A stretch of DNA of 64,000 nucleotides from Thiodiazotropha sp040506275 (GTDB lineage: Bacteria > Pseudomonadota > Gammaproteobacteria > Chromatiales > Chromatiaceae). The stretch covers positions 124,001 to 188,000 of the forward strand of contig JBEVXD010000001.1 of assembly GCA_040506275.1 (NCBI GenBank), given 5' to 3'. The first letter of the stretch is position 1. Each line of letters begins with the position of its first letter. The position numbers and the translations under genes were made by a program. Below the pieces are notes generated by a model, which searched no databases, was not told the origin of the DNA, and saw only the letters and a program-made list of their open reading frames with translations. Below, piece after piece: positions 53,945-61,525 of this stretch.

Positions 53945-53971
53945 GCATGGTGCGGCACTGCCGCACCATGC
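53945..53971. terminator. GC-rich hairpin between convergent genes
   Basis: GCATGGTGCGGC and GCCGCACCATGC form a perfect 12-base-pair stem with a three-base loop, 75 bases after the halogenase-like gene and 180 before the YdcF stop. T-tracts are absent. The rest of the 282-base gap shows nothing. Confidence 0.55.
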
Positions 53972-54151
53972 CCAACTCAAACGAATTCCACCTGATGGGC
54001 AACCATTACCTTCGAGTCACGCCTTGATCAAGAGCCTTCTTGTCGCCGTCGCCCTGAACCTACCTATTAAGGTGCCTGGTTAATAGCAGACAACTTGCAT
54101 CTACGGACGATGCTGGATTCAAGACATGAAACTGGGATTTCAGTGGGTGAC

Positions 54152-54823
54152 TCAAGTAATGCGGTTTAACATGCGTTCGCTTCGAATCAAGCGGGACCAG
54201 GTTTTGCCTGTATTGAACCAAAGTACATACCAGCCTTCGATGATCAGGCGTGGAACCAGTGTAGGAGTGAAAACAAGGTTTTCTTCACTGGCACAGAGTT
54301 GATGGGGGAGGCTTAAACTGGAGGCGATGGTGCTGATTCGTGATAAGTGGTAACGGTTGCTGATGAGTGCGACTGGGTAGGCATCATTCTGAGCGAGCAT
54401 GGATCTGGCATGTCGCAGGTTTTCCAAGGTGTTCTGGGATTCCTGCTCCAGACTGAGACGATTTCCATCTATACCCTGGTCAACCAGATAGTCCCGGCCT
54501 GCCTGAGCTTCACTGATGTCATCTCCGGGCGCTGTACCGCCGACCAAAAGTAACTTGGATTCAGGGTTGGCTTGCATGAGACTGAAAGCTTTATCCAGTC
54601 TTCGTCGATAATCCTCATCGATGCCACGTTTTGTCAGCCTCTTCCCGAATACCAGCAAGCTTTCACATTGGCAATGGCTATCTGTCTCTTTAGCGATTCG
54701 GTAGACGTATGCCAGGCTGATCAATAACGGGATGCCGAGACCAAAAAATACCAGCAGAAGAGTAAGGGCGAAGGTCCATAGGCCATCCCAATCGACAGCA
54801 CCTTGTTCAGGGTCGAATTGCAT
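54152..54823 (-). CDS. YdcF-family (DUF218) membrane protein
   Basis: This 223-residue protein has one N-terminal transmembrane region (FALTLLLVFFGLGIPLLISL) and a soluble DUF218 / YdcF domain with LLVFGKRL, LLLVGGTAPGDDISEAQ, the SLEQESQNTLENLRHAR motif with its Glu and Asn, and VALISNRYHLSRI with a conserved His. YdcF-type proteins occur near envelope and lipid-linked sugar genes, but their activity is not settled. It lies at the end of the minus-strand cluster, 66 bases after the lipoprotein gene, and may be co-transcribed with it. Confidence 0.85.
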   Translation of the reverse strand: MQFDPEQGAVDWDGLWTFALTLLLVFFGLGIPLLISLAYVYRIAKETDSHCQCESLLVFGKRLTKRGIDEDYRRRLDKAFSLMQANPESKLLLVGGTAPGDDISEAQAGRDYLVDQGIDGNRLSLEQESQNTLENLRHARSMLAQNDAYPVALISNRYHLSRISTIASSLSLPHQLCASEENLVFTPTLVPRLIIEGWYVLWFNTGKTWSRLIRSERMLNRIT

Positions 54824-54854
54824 GGTTTAGCTATGGTATTTGATTTGGAATGCT

Positions 54855-54880
54855 ACTCCGCGCCAAAGAAGGCGCGGAGT
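54855..54880 (-). terminator. Hairpin after the small lipoprotein gene
   Basis: ACTCCGCGCC and GGCGCGGAGT form a perfect 10-base-pair stem with a six-base loop, between the lipoprotein stop and the YdcF start. A weak T-rich stretch follows on the minus strand, so partial termination is likely. Confidence 0.5.
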
Positions 54881-54889
54881 TGGAATTAA

Positions 54890-55288
54890 CTACATTGCAA
54901 TCAGACGTGATTGAATGGCGTTGTCCAGGTTCACAATCCACTTGTTGTACTGTTTGTTGATCTTGGAACCGTCATATTTCAGACCATTACTGCTTTTGTA
55001 AACAATGCTGTAGGTCTTTTTGCTATATGGGATATCGACAGCGGCGGTTGTACCACGTTTCATGATGGTAGCAACGATATGACCAGGTTTTACCTCCTTC
55101 ATGCGCCATCCGAGGCCAGCGCCAGCAGACATAATTGCTTTCTTGATGCTAGTGCTAGAGGTTTTGCCCATGGTATTGACCGGCGACTCCTCAACATTGT
55201 AAATCGCTTCAGTGCGGCAACCCATTAATCCTAGGGTAAATGCCAGCACAGCAACGAACAGCAGGTTTTTAAAAGAGACAAGTTTCAT
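54890..55288 (-). CDS. Small lipoprotein of unknown function
   Basis: I start at ATG 55288, not at the earlier frame start 55318, because AAGGGAG is seven bases upstream of 55288 and gives a clean lipoprotein signal: KLVSFKNLLFVAVLAFTLGL then lipobox LMGC. The mature part of about 110 residues is basic, with strands around HIVATIMKRGTTAAVDIPYS and YSIVYKSSNGLKYDG. I do not know the family by name. It lies 60 bases past the glycosyltransferase of the polyene operon and could be a late gene of that operon or a separate unit. Confidence 0.8.
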   Translation of the reverse strand: MKLVSFKNLLFVAVLAFTLGLMGCRTEAIYNVEESPVNTMGKTSSTSIKKAIMSAGAGLGWRMKEVKPGHIVATIMKRGTTAAVDIPYSKKTYSIVYKSSNGLKYDGSKINKQYNKWIVNLDNAIQSRLIAM

Positions 55289-55378
55289 ATCGGGACTCCC
55301 TTGCGACAGTGGTTTCAATAAATAAAAAATCGTTGTGCCGTATTGTTATATCTAAGGACTGCAACTCACATTTTGGCA

Positions 55379-56125
55379 TTATGTAGCATGCTTGCGTGGG
55401 TCAGCCAATATGCCGAGACTACGGAATAGGCCTTGGAGATATAATCCTCTGCGGATCAATCGCCAGGCAATCATTCGTACGATACGCCAAGTATCTGTCC
55501 ATGGTTTATAGTGGCTCTGACGCCTTCCTGCGTGATATATCGACTCGACTGGCACAGACACACTATAAAAGCTGTGGCTTGCAGCTTCAATCACAATTTC
55601 ACTTTCAAAAACAAAGCCTTTTTCTTTTGAGGTGTTTATCTGTACTTCCTGAAGCAGACCAAAAGGGTATAAGCGAAAGCCTGATTGGGAATCTGTCACT
55701 GGATAACCAGCAGCCCATGATACCCAGAAGTCTGCGAATTGGTTTGCAAAAAGGCGTAATCTGGGCGCGTTGTGGCGCTGTTTGAGTCGAGCTGCAATGA
55801 TGATGCAGCGAGGATTTACTTGAGCCGCCTGGATGAGGTTGGGGATTTCTCCTGGACTGTGCTGTCCATCACCATCGAGGGTGATAACCGCATCTACATT
55901 CAGGCTAACCGCATGGGCAAATCCGCTTTGCAGTGCAGTGGCTTTACCCTGGTTCTGATCATGGCGCAGTATATGTACCTTAAGGCCATCCAGTTGTTTA
56001 TCTGTTTCATCCACTGAGCCGTCATCGACAACAATAACATCGTCTGTCTGGTTCAATGCTGCGGAGACCACTTCCCGTATGGTAGCGGACTCATTGTAGA
56101 CTGGTATGACGACTGCAGTTCGCAT
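55379..56125 (-). CDS. Family 2 glycosyltransferase of the polyene operon
   Basis: This 248-residue GT-A-fold transferase shows AVVIPVYNESATIREVV, VDDGSVDETD, the metal-binding TLDGDGQHSPGEI, and DSQSGFRLYP. It is of the DPM1-like bacterial group. Aryl-polyene clusters often hold a GT2 gene of this type, thought to build or modify the lipid anchor of the pigment. It ends the chain of coupled minus-strand genes with a 35-base gap after the reductase. Confidence 0.9.
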   Translation of the reverse strand: MRTAVVIPVYNESATIREVVSAALNQTDDVIVVDDGSVDETDKQLDGLKVHILRHDQNQGKATALQSGFAHAVSLNVDAVITLDGDGQHSPGEIPNLIQAAQVNPRCIIIAARLKQRHNAPRLRLFANQFADFWVSWAAGYPVTDSQSGFRLYPFGLLQEVQINTSKEKGFVFESEIVIEAASHSFYSVSVPVESIYHAGRRQSHYKPWTDTWRIVRMIAWRLIRRGLYLQGLFRSLGILADPRKHAT

Positions 56126-56160
56126 CTGTTTTAGGGCCTATTCGATTAGTGTTAACAGGC

Positions 56161-56880
56161 CTAGGCCATTGCACCGTTGATTGAGATATTCTGTCCCGAG
56201 ATGTAGGCCGCCTCATCAGAGGCAAGAAAGGTCACCAGTGAGGCTACTTCGTCAGGGGTGCCAGGGCGCTTCATCGGTACAATCTGCTTGATAGTCTCTT
56301 TATCGAAAGTTGAGGAGGCCATACTGCCTTCAATAATGCCGGGTGCGATCGTATTAGCCGTTACATTGCGTGAGGCGAGTTCCAGAGCGAGAGACTTAAC
56401 TGCACCATGCAGACCTGCCTTAGCGGCTGCATAGTTACATTGCCCACGGTTACCCATCACCCCGGCAATGGATGATAGCGCTATTACCCTTCCCCAGCGG
56501 GTCGATAACATGGGCAGTAGCAGTGGTTGGGCGACGTTATAAAAACCATTCAGTGAAACATCGATGACCCGGCTCCACTGTTCCGGCTGCATCCCGGCAA
56601 GCGGGGCATCATCATGAATACCTGCGTTGTGGACCAGAATCTGTATCGGTCCAGATTCAAGAATCCTCTCCAGAGTCTGTTGTGCCGCTTTTGTATCCGT
56701 GATGTCGAAAACTGAGGTTTCGGCGCTGCCTCCGGATTGACGAATCTCTTCAGCAACTGCTTCAGCTCTATCCGGATTGCTGTTTGCGTGGACGATGATG
56801 TGGTTTTCGGCTGAACTCAGTCGTCGACAGATGGCGGAGCCGATATCACCGCTGCCACCTGTGATGAATGCACGCTTCAC
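56161..56880 (-). CDS. 3-ketoacyl-ACP reductase (ApeQ-like SDR)
   Basis: This is a short-chain dehydrogenase of 239 residues with the NADPH motif TGGSGDIG, NAG in VHNAGIHDDAP, the catalytic Ser in ALSSIAGVMGN, and the Tyr-Lys pair in YAAAKAGLHGAVK. In aryl-polyene loci such a FabG-type enzyme (ApeQ in Xenorhabdus) reduces the beta-keto group in each chain-extension round. It overlaps the dehydratase gene by four bases, so the two are translationally coupled. Confidence 0.93.
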   Translation of the reverse strand: MKRAFITGGSGDIGSAICRRLSSAENHIIVHANSNPDRAEAVAEEIRQSGGSAETSVFDITDTKAAQQTLERILESGPIQILVHNAGIHDDAPLAGMQPEQWSRVIDVSLNGFYNVAQPLLLPMLSTRWGRVIALSSIAGVMGNRGQCNYAAAKAGLHGAVKSLALELASRNVTANTIAPGIIEGSMASSTFDKETIKQIVPMKRPGTPDEVASLVTFLASDEAAYISGQNISINGAMA

Positions 56881-57329
56881 TGACTCTTCTCCGAATGTAC
56901 AATCACAGCTGCTCTCCCTTCCGCTATAGGGTTGCGCTCAGTTCTGAGGGCGAAATCATATAGCATGTTTCCCGAATCGGCCAGAAGTTGTTTTGCCTGA
57001 ACTATTAGCGGGCCGTCAAGTGTGTCTAAACGTTGAGCATGCAGCTTCACACCCCTTAAACTGACAAGATAGCCTCCAGGTTGGTTTTCACCGGACTTCT
57101 GGGCAAGCAGCCCACCATGTAGCGCCATCGCCTGAGCACCATATTCAGCGGCATGCACAGCTGACAGTTGGTTGTTGCTTCGTAGGGGATTGCTTTGCAT
57201 CAAATGGGTTTGGGTTCGACAATCTATCTCACTTTCATTCCAATCGACGACCTTATCGATGAGGCGCATCTCTCCCGAGTGGGGGAGTAGTGTATAGAGC
57301 TCCTCTCCTTCAATCGGATCAACTAGCAT
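56877..57329 (-). CDS. Hotdog-fold 3-hydroxyacyl-ACP dehydratase (ApeP-like)
   Basis: This 150-residue single-hotdog protein is of the ApeP/COG4706 type. LLPHSGEMRLIDKVVDW carries the catalytic-site His, and AVHAAEYGAQAMALHGGL carries the central helix with the acidic residue. It would remove water to make each new double bond of the polyene. In known systems ApeP works with a second dehydratase, ApeI, which is not in this window and may lie beyond its right end. It overlaps its neighbours by four and seven bases. Confidence 0.88.
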   Translation of the reverse strand: MLVDPIEGEELYTLLPHSGEMRLIDKVVDWNESEIDCRTQTHLMQSNPLRSNNQLSAVHAAEYGAQAMALHGGLLAQKSGENQPGGYLVSLRGVKLHAQRLDTLDGPLIVQAKQLLADSGNMLYDFALRTERNPIAEGRAAVIVHSEKSQ

Positions 57330-58111
57330 GGCGCTGTTTCCACTTGCAGGTTCAATCCGGGGAGATAGGGCAAGATAATTTTCGCCTGTTTCTCTCTTGA
57401 AATCATCTCAAGTAGCGGGAGGCTGCGCGCTGCAGGGGCGGAGCTGCGAAGTTTTTCCATAGCCGGACTTGTCATGCGGTGCTCCTCTCCATCCGAATTC
57501 AGTTCAATGTTCAGTTTTGAGATGGCGTCATCAGCTTCAGGCGTAAGCAGCAAGGCCACCGAAAATGGCGCGCTAATGGGCATATATGGTTCCAGAAGAG
57601 GTGGTGGTGGCTGATCATAACTGACCATCAGTACATGCCGTCTCTCCACTGCACACTGCACGGCTGCTTCCAGCAGACCAGCGGCAAAACCTCCATTCAA
57701 TCCTCCCAGACTGGTAGATCCCTGGCGGGAGCCGGAGCCGATTGACCAGTAGCCAGCGGGGGCGTTGTGCACAGAGTTGTGAAACTGGGTGGGAGATACA
57801 GGGCGATCCTCTTGAGACAGGGCAAGGCAGATCTGATCAATGATATCGAGATCTCCCTCTGATGAGCTGAATACAGACAACAGACCCTCAGCATCTGAAT
57901 AATCACGCAAGGCCTCTTCTGCAACCTGGAGTGCGATCTTTATTGTCTTGGTGGTACGGCGACGCTCGTTCGGTTTCAGCATAGAGGGCTTTAGAGCTTG
58001 TAGATCTCCACCGGAATACTCTTGTTCACCTCTCAGCAGAGTGGCTGCTTCCTGCCAGTCGTTAATACCTTGCGCAACAAGGCCGATATTTTGAAGTCCC
58101 ACGCTTATCAT
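57323..58111 (-). CDS. Ketosynthase chain-length factor (ApeC-like)
   Basis: This 262-residue protein of the ketoacyl-synthase_2 type is short and lacks the catalytic Cys. It resembles the N-terminal half of a ketosynthase, with FSSSEGDLDIIDQICLAL, PTQFHNSVHNAPAGYWSIGS and GGFAAGLLEAAVQCAVERRH. In aryl-polyene systems the chain-length factor ApeC pairs with ketosynthase ApeO and sets the number of extensions. It overlaps ketosynthase and dehydratase genes by four and seven bases, which agrees with equal production as a complex. Confidence 0.88.
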   Translation of the reverse strand: MISVGLQNIGLVAQGINDWQEAATLLRGEQEYSGGDLQALKPSMLKPNERRRTTKTIKIALQVAEEALRDYSDAEGLLSVFSSSEGDLDIIDQICLALSQEDRPVSPTQFHNSVHNAPAGYWSIGSGSRQGSTSLGGLNGGFAAGLLEAAVQCAVERRHVLMVSYDQPPPPLLEPYMPISAPFSVALLLTPEADDAISKLNIELNSDGEEHRMTSPAMEKLRSSAPAARSLPLLEMISREKQAKIILPYLPGLNLQVETAPC

Positions 58112-59289
58112 GATGAGGCTCCAAAAATCAGACTGCAGTTATTGCCACCAAAACCGAAGGAGTTACTGAGTACGTACCTAAGAGGGGCTTCAGCCCGATT
58201 CAAAAGTATGTTGGCCTCCAATGCCTCATCCTTTTGTTCTGTTTGTAGGCTCTGAGGCAGTAGTCCCTTTTCCAGGCAGAGCAGAGTAAATATGGCTTCA
58301 GTGATGCCGGCCGCGCCAAGGGTATGTCCGGTAAACCCTTTGGTTGAGCTGCAAGGGGTTTGATTGCCAAATAGTCGGCAAACTGCGCTATCCTCAGAAG
58401 CATCATTACTGCGGGTGGCGGTACCGTGAAGGTTGACGTAGTCGATATCTTCCGCTTTCAGTCCAGCCCGCTGCAGGGCCTGCTGCATAGCGTAGAGAGC
58501 ACCATCTCCTTCAGGGTGTGGTGTAGACATATGGTATGCGTCAGAACTCTCGCCATACCCCAGCAACATGGGGCCAGATTGGGCCTCAGTAGTTTTTTCA
58601 AGCAGTGCAAAACCTGCAGCCTCACCGATGTTGATGCCTTTGCGTTGAGCGCCCCAGGGCCGACATGGCTCAGATGAGACCAGTTCCAGGGCATTGAATC
58701 CATAGAGTGTGGTCAGACAGAGTGAATCGACTCCACCAACGATTGCGGCATCACAGACGCCTGCAGAAATATATCGGTTTGCGGCGGCAAATACCTTCGC
58801 GCTGGATGAGCAGGCAGTGGAGATGGTGATAGAGGGCCCATTCAGTCCCAGATATTGACGAACAAAGAAACTTGAAGAGGCTATATTATGGGTGCTTTTG
58901 GGATTGTAATCGGTAGGTAAGCAATCGTTGTTACGTTGTCGGTAGGCATCTTCTGTAGCTGCAATACCGGATGTGCTGGTACCCATGAATAGGCCGATGC
59001 GGTCTGCGCCATAATGGGCGATGGCCTTTGTGATTGCACCCAGGAAGTCATCCTGAAGCAGTCCAAGTTGAGCCAGACGATTATTCCGGCAATCAAATTC
59101 GGTGGATAATCCATCCAGAGACATATCCTCCAGACCCGGAACACGGCCGATCCAGGTTGAAAGGTCAACATTATCCAAATCACATGGCCTTAAGCCACTA
59201 TTTCCCGCGGCCAAGGCTTCATAAGAAGCCTCTCTACCGCATCCGAGTGCATTGGTCAGTGTGTAGTGAGAAATAGTTAAGGGTGTCAT
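58108..59289 (-). CDS. Beta-ketoacyl-ACP synthase (ApeO-like)
   Basis: This is a full ketosynthase of 393 residues with the catalytic Cys in ISTACSSSAKVFAAA, the two histidines in NLHGTATRSND and TKGFTGHTLGAAG, and the C-terminal NSFGFGGNNCSLIF. In aryl-polyene synthesis the ApeO/ApeC pair condenses malonyl-ACP onto the growing aryl chain. It overlaps the chain-length factor gene by four bases. A 166-base gap without a recognised feature separates it from the AMP-ligase gene. Confidence 0.93.
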   Translation of the reverse strand: MTPLTISHYTLTNALGCGREASYEALAAGNSGLRPCDLDNVDLSTWIGRVPGLEDMSLDGLSTEFDCRNNRLAQLGLLQDDFLGAITKAIAHYGADRIGLFMGTSTSGIAATEDAYRQRNNDCLPTDYNPKSTHNIASSSFFVRQYLGLNGPSITISTACSSSAKVFAAANRYISAGVCDAAIVGGVDSLCLTTLYGFNALELVSSEPCRPWGAQRKGINIGEAAGFALLEKTTEAQSGPMLLGYGESSDAYHMSTPHPEGDGALYAMQQALQRAGLKAEDIDYVNLHGTATRSNDASEDSAVCRLFGNQTPCSSTKGFTGHTLGAAGITEAIFTLLCLEKGLLPQSLQTEQKDEALEANILLNRAEAPLRYVLSNSFGFGGNNCSLIFGASS

Positions 59290-59455
59290 ATCTATCGGGG
59301 TAGCACTTTGCTAGGGCTTCTTGAGTTTAAGCCGGGTATTATGCGAGTCGTTGCTGTATATGACAATGTTATACACTTCCTGTGTTTAAGGGTAACTCAG
59401 CGGGAATAGGGTTCCCATTAGCCGAATATACTTTTCTAGCATATATCCCAATCTG

Positions 59456-60808
59456 CTATTTCAATTTTTTTATAAAAGATATGAGTTGCTCGCGAGGCAG
59501 CTTACCGGTGGAATTTCGTGGAAGTGACTCAACGAAATAGAGTGGTCTGGGTAGAAACGCAGCATCAATCGATTGGGATAGTGTAGTGAGAATATGTTGT
59601 TTTGTGAGCGAGGGCGCCACAACCAGGGCGGTCAATCGCTGTTTTTCATTATTAGGGTCTGCAGGCGGAACAAAAACAGCGTCAACTACGCCGGGAATTC
59701 CTAAAAGTTTTTGGTTCAGGTCGCCGATGGAGGCGCGCTTGCCAGCAATTTTCAACATATCACTGTCTCGACCCAGCAGAATAAAACGTCTATTGCCGAG
59801 GATCTCAATATTATCGTTCAGGGGGATAGGTTGGGGTAGATGCCCCCCCTGGGCAAAGGCCTGACCATCATCCTGGGTAAGTTTGATTCCGTCATAGAGT
59901 GTCCAGATATCCTCATTCAAGGTGCGTCTACTGGCGATAGAGCCTGTTTCTGTAGAGCCGTAAATTTCATGAACCTCGGTTTGAAGTTGCTGTTCAACCT
60001 CAGCCGCCAGCTCCCTGTTGAGGGGGGCAGTGGCAGATATGATGAATGAGATCTCAGGCCAGCTGATTCCCGCATCAAGACAGGCTCGCAAGTGCAGTGG
60101 CGTAGTGATGAGTGTCCTTGGGGCCGTGGTCAATGCCAGTGCCGCTGCGATGTCCGCTGGGAAGAGTGGACGTCCAGTATGTACTGAAATTCCCCCCTGC
60201 CAGGGGAAAAGTATTGATGTGGCCAATCCATACATATGCTGAGCAGGTACGGTTGCAACCAGTGAAGAGACTGAACGGGATAAGAATGGAAAACGTTCCA
60301 ATGCGCTATCAGCCTCGTATTTCAGCTCACCCCATGTCTTCGGATTGGCCTTGGGATGACCTGTGGTTCCTGAAGTGAAAAGCACCGCAACCTGTTGGTT
60401 GAGCTCGATATGCTGTGGCAGAGACATTGAGTTTTCAGACTCATGTTGAAGCAGATCATCAAACAAATACTGTTTGGCTTGAATGCTGTTTTGAAATTGA
60501 TCTGTGAGGCAATAGCTTTCGCCCCAATCTTTCAACAGGCTGTTTACCGCGCCTGGTGTGTTATTGGAGGGCATCAGGGTAATCTGTTGACGAACGATGG
60601 CAGCGGCAAAACTGACCGCAAAATGATACCGATCATCACAAAGATTGATGAGATGTTTTGCATCAGGCAGCTGCGCAGCAAGTTTAGCCACATCCAGAAA
60701 GAACTGATCAGCGGAAATGCCTCTCCCACGGTGCCAGGCAGCAATTTGCTGCGGATGATGCAGCAACATACTGCATTGTACTGAGCTGTTTAAAGCAGGC
60801 TCCGCCAT
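59456..60808 (-). CDS. AMP-forming acyl/aryl ligase (ApeH-like)
   Basis: This 450-residue adenylating enzyme has the phosphate loop VLFTSGTTGHPKANPKTW, the ATP motif EIYGSTETGSIASR, and the C-terminal LGRDSDMLKIAGKRASIGD with RNSTGKLPREQL carrying the catalytic Lys. In aryl-polyene loci ApeH loads 4-hydroxybenzoate (or a related aryl acid) onto an acyl carrier protein to start the chain. The protein is shorter than standard acyl-CoA synthetases, as in those loci. It overlaps the membrane-protein gene by 19 bases. Confidence 0.9.
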   Translation of the reverse strand: MAEPALNSSVQCSMLLHHPQQIAAWHRGRGISADQFFLDVAKLAAQLPDAKHLINLCDDRYHFAVSFAAAIVRQQITLMPSNNTPGAVNSLLKDWGESYCLTDQFQNSIQAKQYLFDDLLQHESENSMSLPQHIELNQQVAVLFTSGTTGHPKANPKTWGELKYEADSALERFPFLSRSVSSLVATVPAQHMYGLATSILFPWQGGISVHTGRPLFPADIAAALALTTAPRTLITTPLHLRACLDAGISWPEISFIISATAPLNRELAAEVEQQLQTEVHEIYGSTETGSIASRRTLNEDIWTLYDGIKLTQDDGQAFAQGGHLPQPIPLNDNIEILGNRRFILLGRDSDMLKIAGKRASIGDLNQKLLGIPGVVDAVFVPPADPNNEKQRLTALVVAPSLTKQHILTTLSQSIDAAFLPRPLYFVESLPRNSTGKLPREQLISFIKKLK

Positions 60809-61455
60809 TCAATTCTCCGAACCAACCGAACAAAATTCAAAAAACCGGGGTGCTCAAGGTGAGGTAATTTCACTTCCCGAATACGATACTCAATGAGTAA
60901 CCCTGTGATAACCAAAAGATAGTTTATAAAATTAGTGAATAGAGACCATGTTTCTGCAGAGGCATAGTGGGCTAATAGTGCGCTCTCAACGGTCAGAAAA
61001 GCGAACATCAGCGACCAGAATAGCGTGACCCGGCGCGTATATTGACGCTCGTAGTCATTCAAGTCACGCTCATCTTTGTGCATCAACTCTGCAAAGCGTG
61101 TGATCAGTGGTGTCTGTCCCGGTAACAGGGTCATTGTAAACAGAGTAAACAGACTGACGTTAATGATTATCGGCGGTAGCTGCAGAAGCTTGACTGTATC
61201 CGGCCTGAGAATCAGCAGCCAACCTGCGCCAAAGATGGAGAAGAAAATGATCAGCCATCCGGCAATACGGCCTTTTAACAGCTCCAGAACACCCCAGACC
61301 CCAAGAAGCAGAAGTAGAATAAGGCTGGGAGCAAGCAGGCTGTTATTGATTACCCCGGCATGTAAAGCCAGAGGATAGGCGAGTGCCAGCAAAAACAGGC
61401 ATATATGAGCCAGTCTGCGCAGTCGGCTGTTTGATTCGGATTGGACTCCGTTCAT
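60790..61455 (-). CDS. Polytopic membrane protein (COG4648 family)
   Basis: This 221-residue protein has about six transmembrane helices and the conserved loop DERDLNDYERQYTRRVTLFW. It is the COG4648 membrane protein regularly found in aryl-polyene clusters, where its task is unknown. Databases sometimes list it as a ketosynthase by mistake; nothing in the sequence supports that. It is coupled to the AMP-ligase gene by overlap. Confidence 0.87.
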   Translation of the reverse strand: MNGVQSESNSRLRRLAHICLFLLALAYPLALHAGVINNSLLAPSLILLLLLGVWGVLELLKGRIAGWLIIFFSIFGAGWLLILRPDTVKLLQLPPIIINVSLFTLFTMTLLPGQTPLITRFAELMHKDERDLNDYERQYTRRVTLFWSLMFAFLTVESALLAHYASAETWSLFTNFINYLLVITGLLIEYRIREVKLPHLEHPGFLNFVRLVRRIEWRSLL

Positions 61456-61525
61456 TTCAATGTTTCAGCTAAGCTCAAGGCGTTATGATCATCATCTACC
61501 AGAGTCTGAGCTTGGTCCTTTAAGT

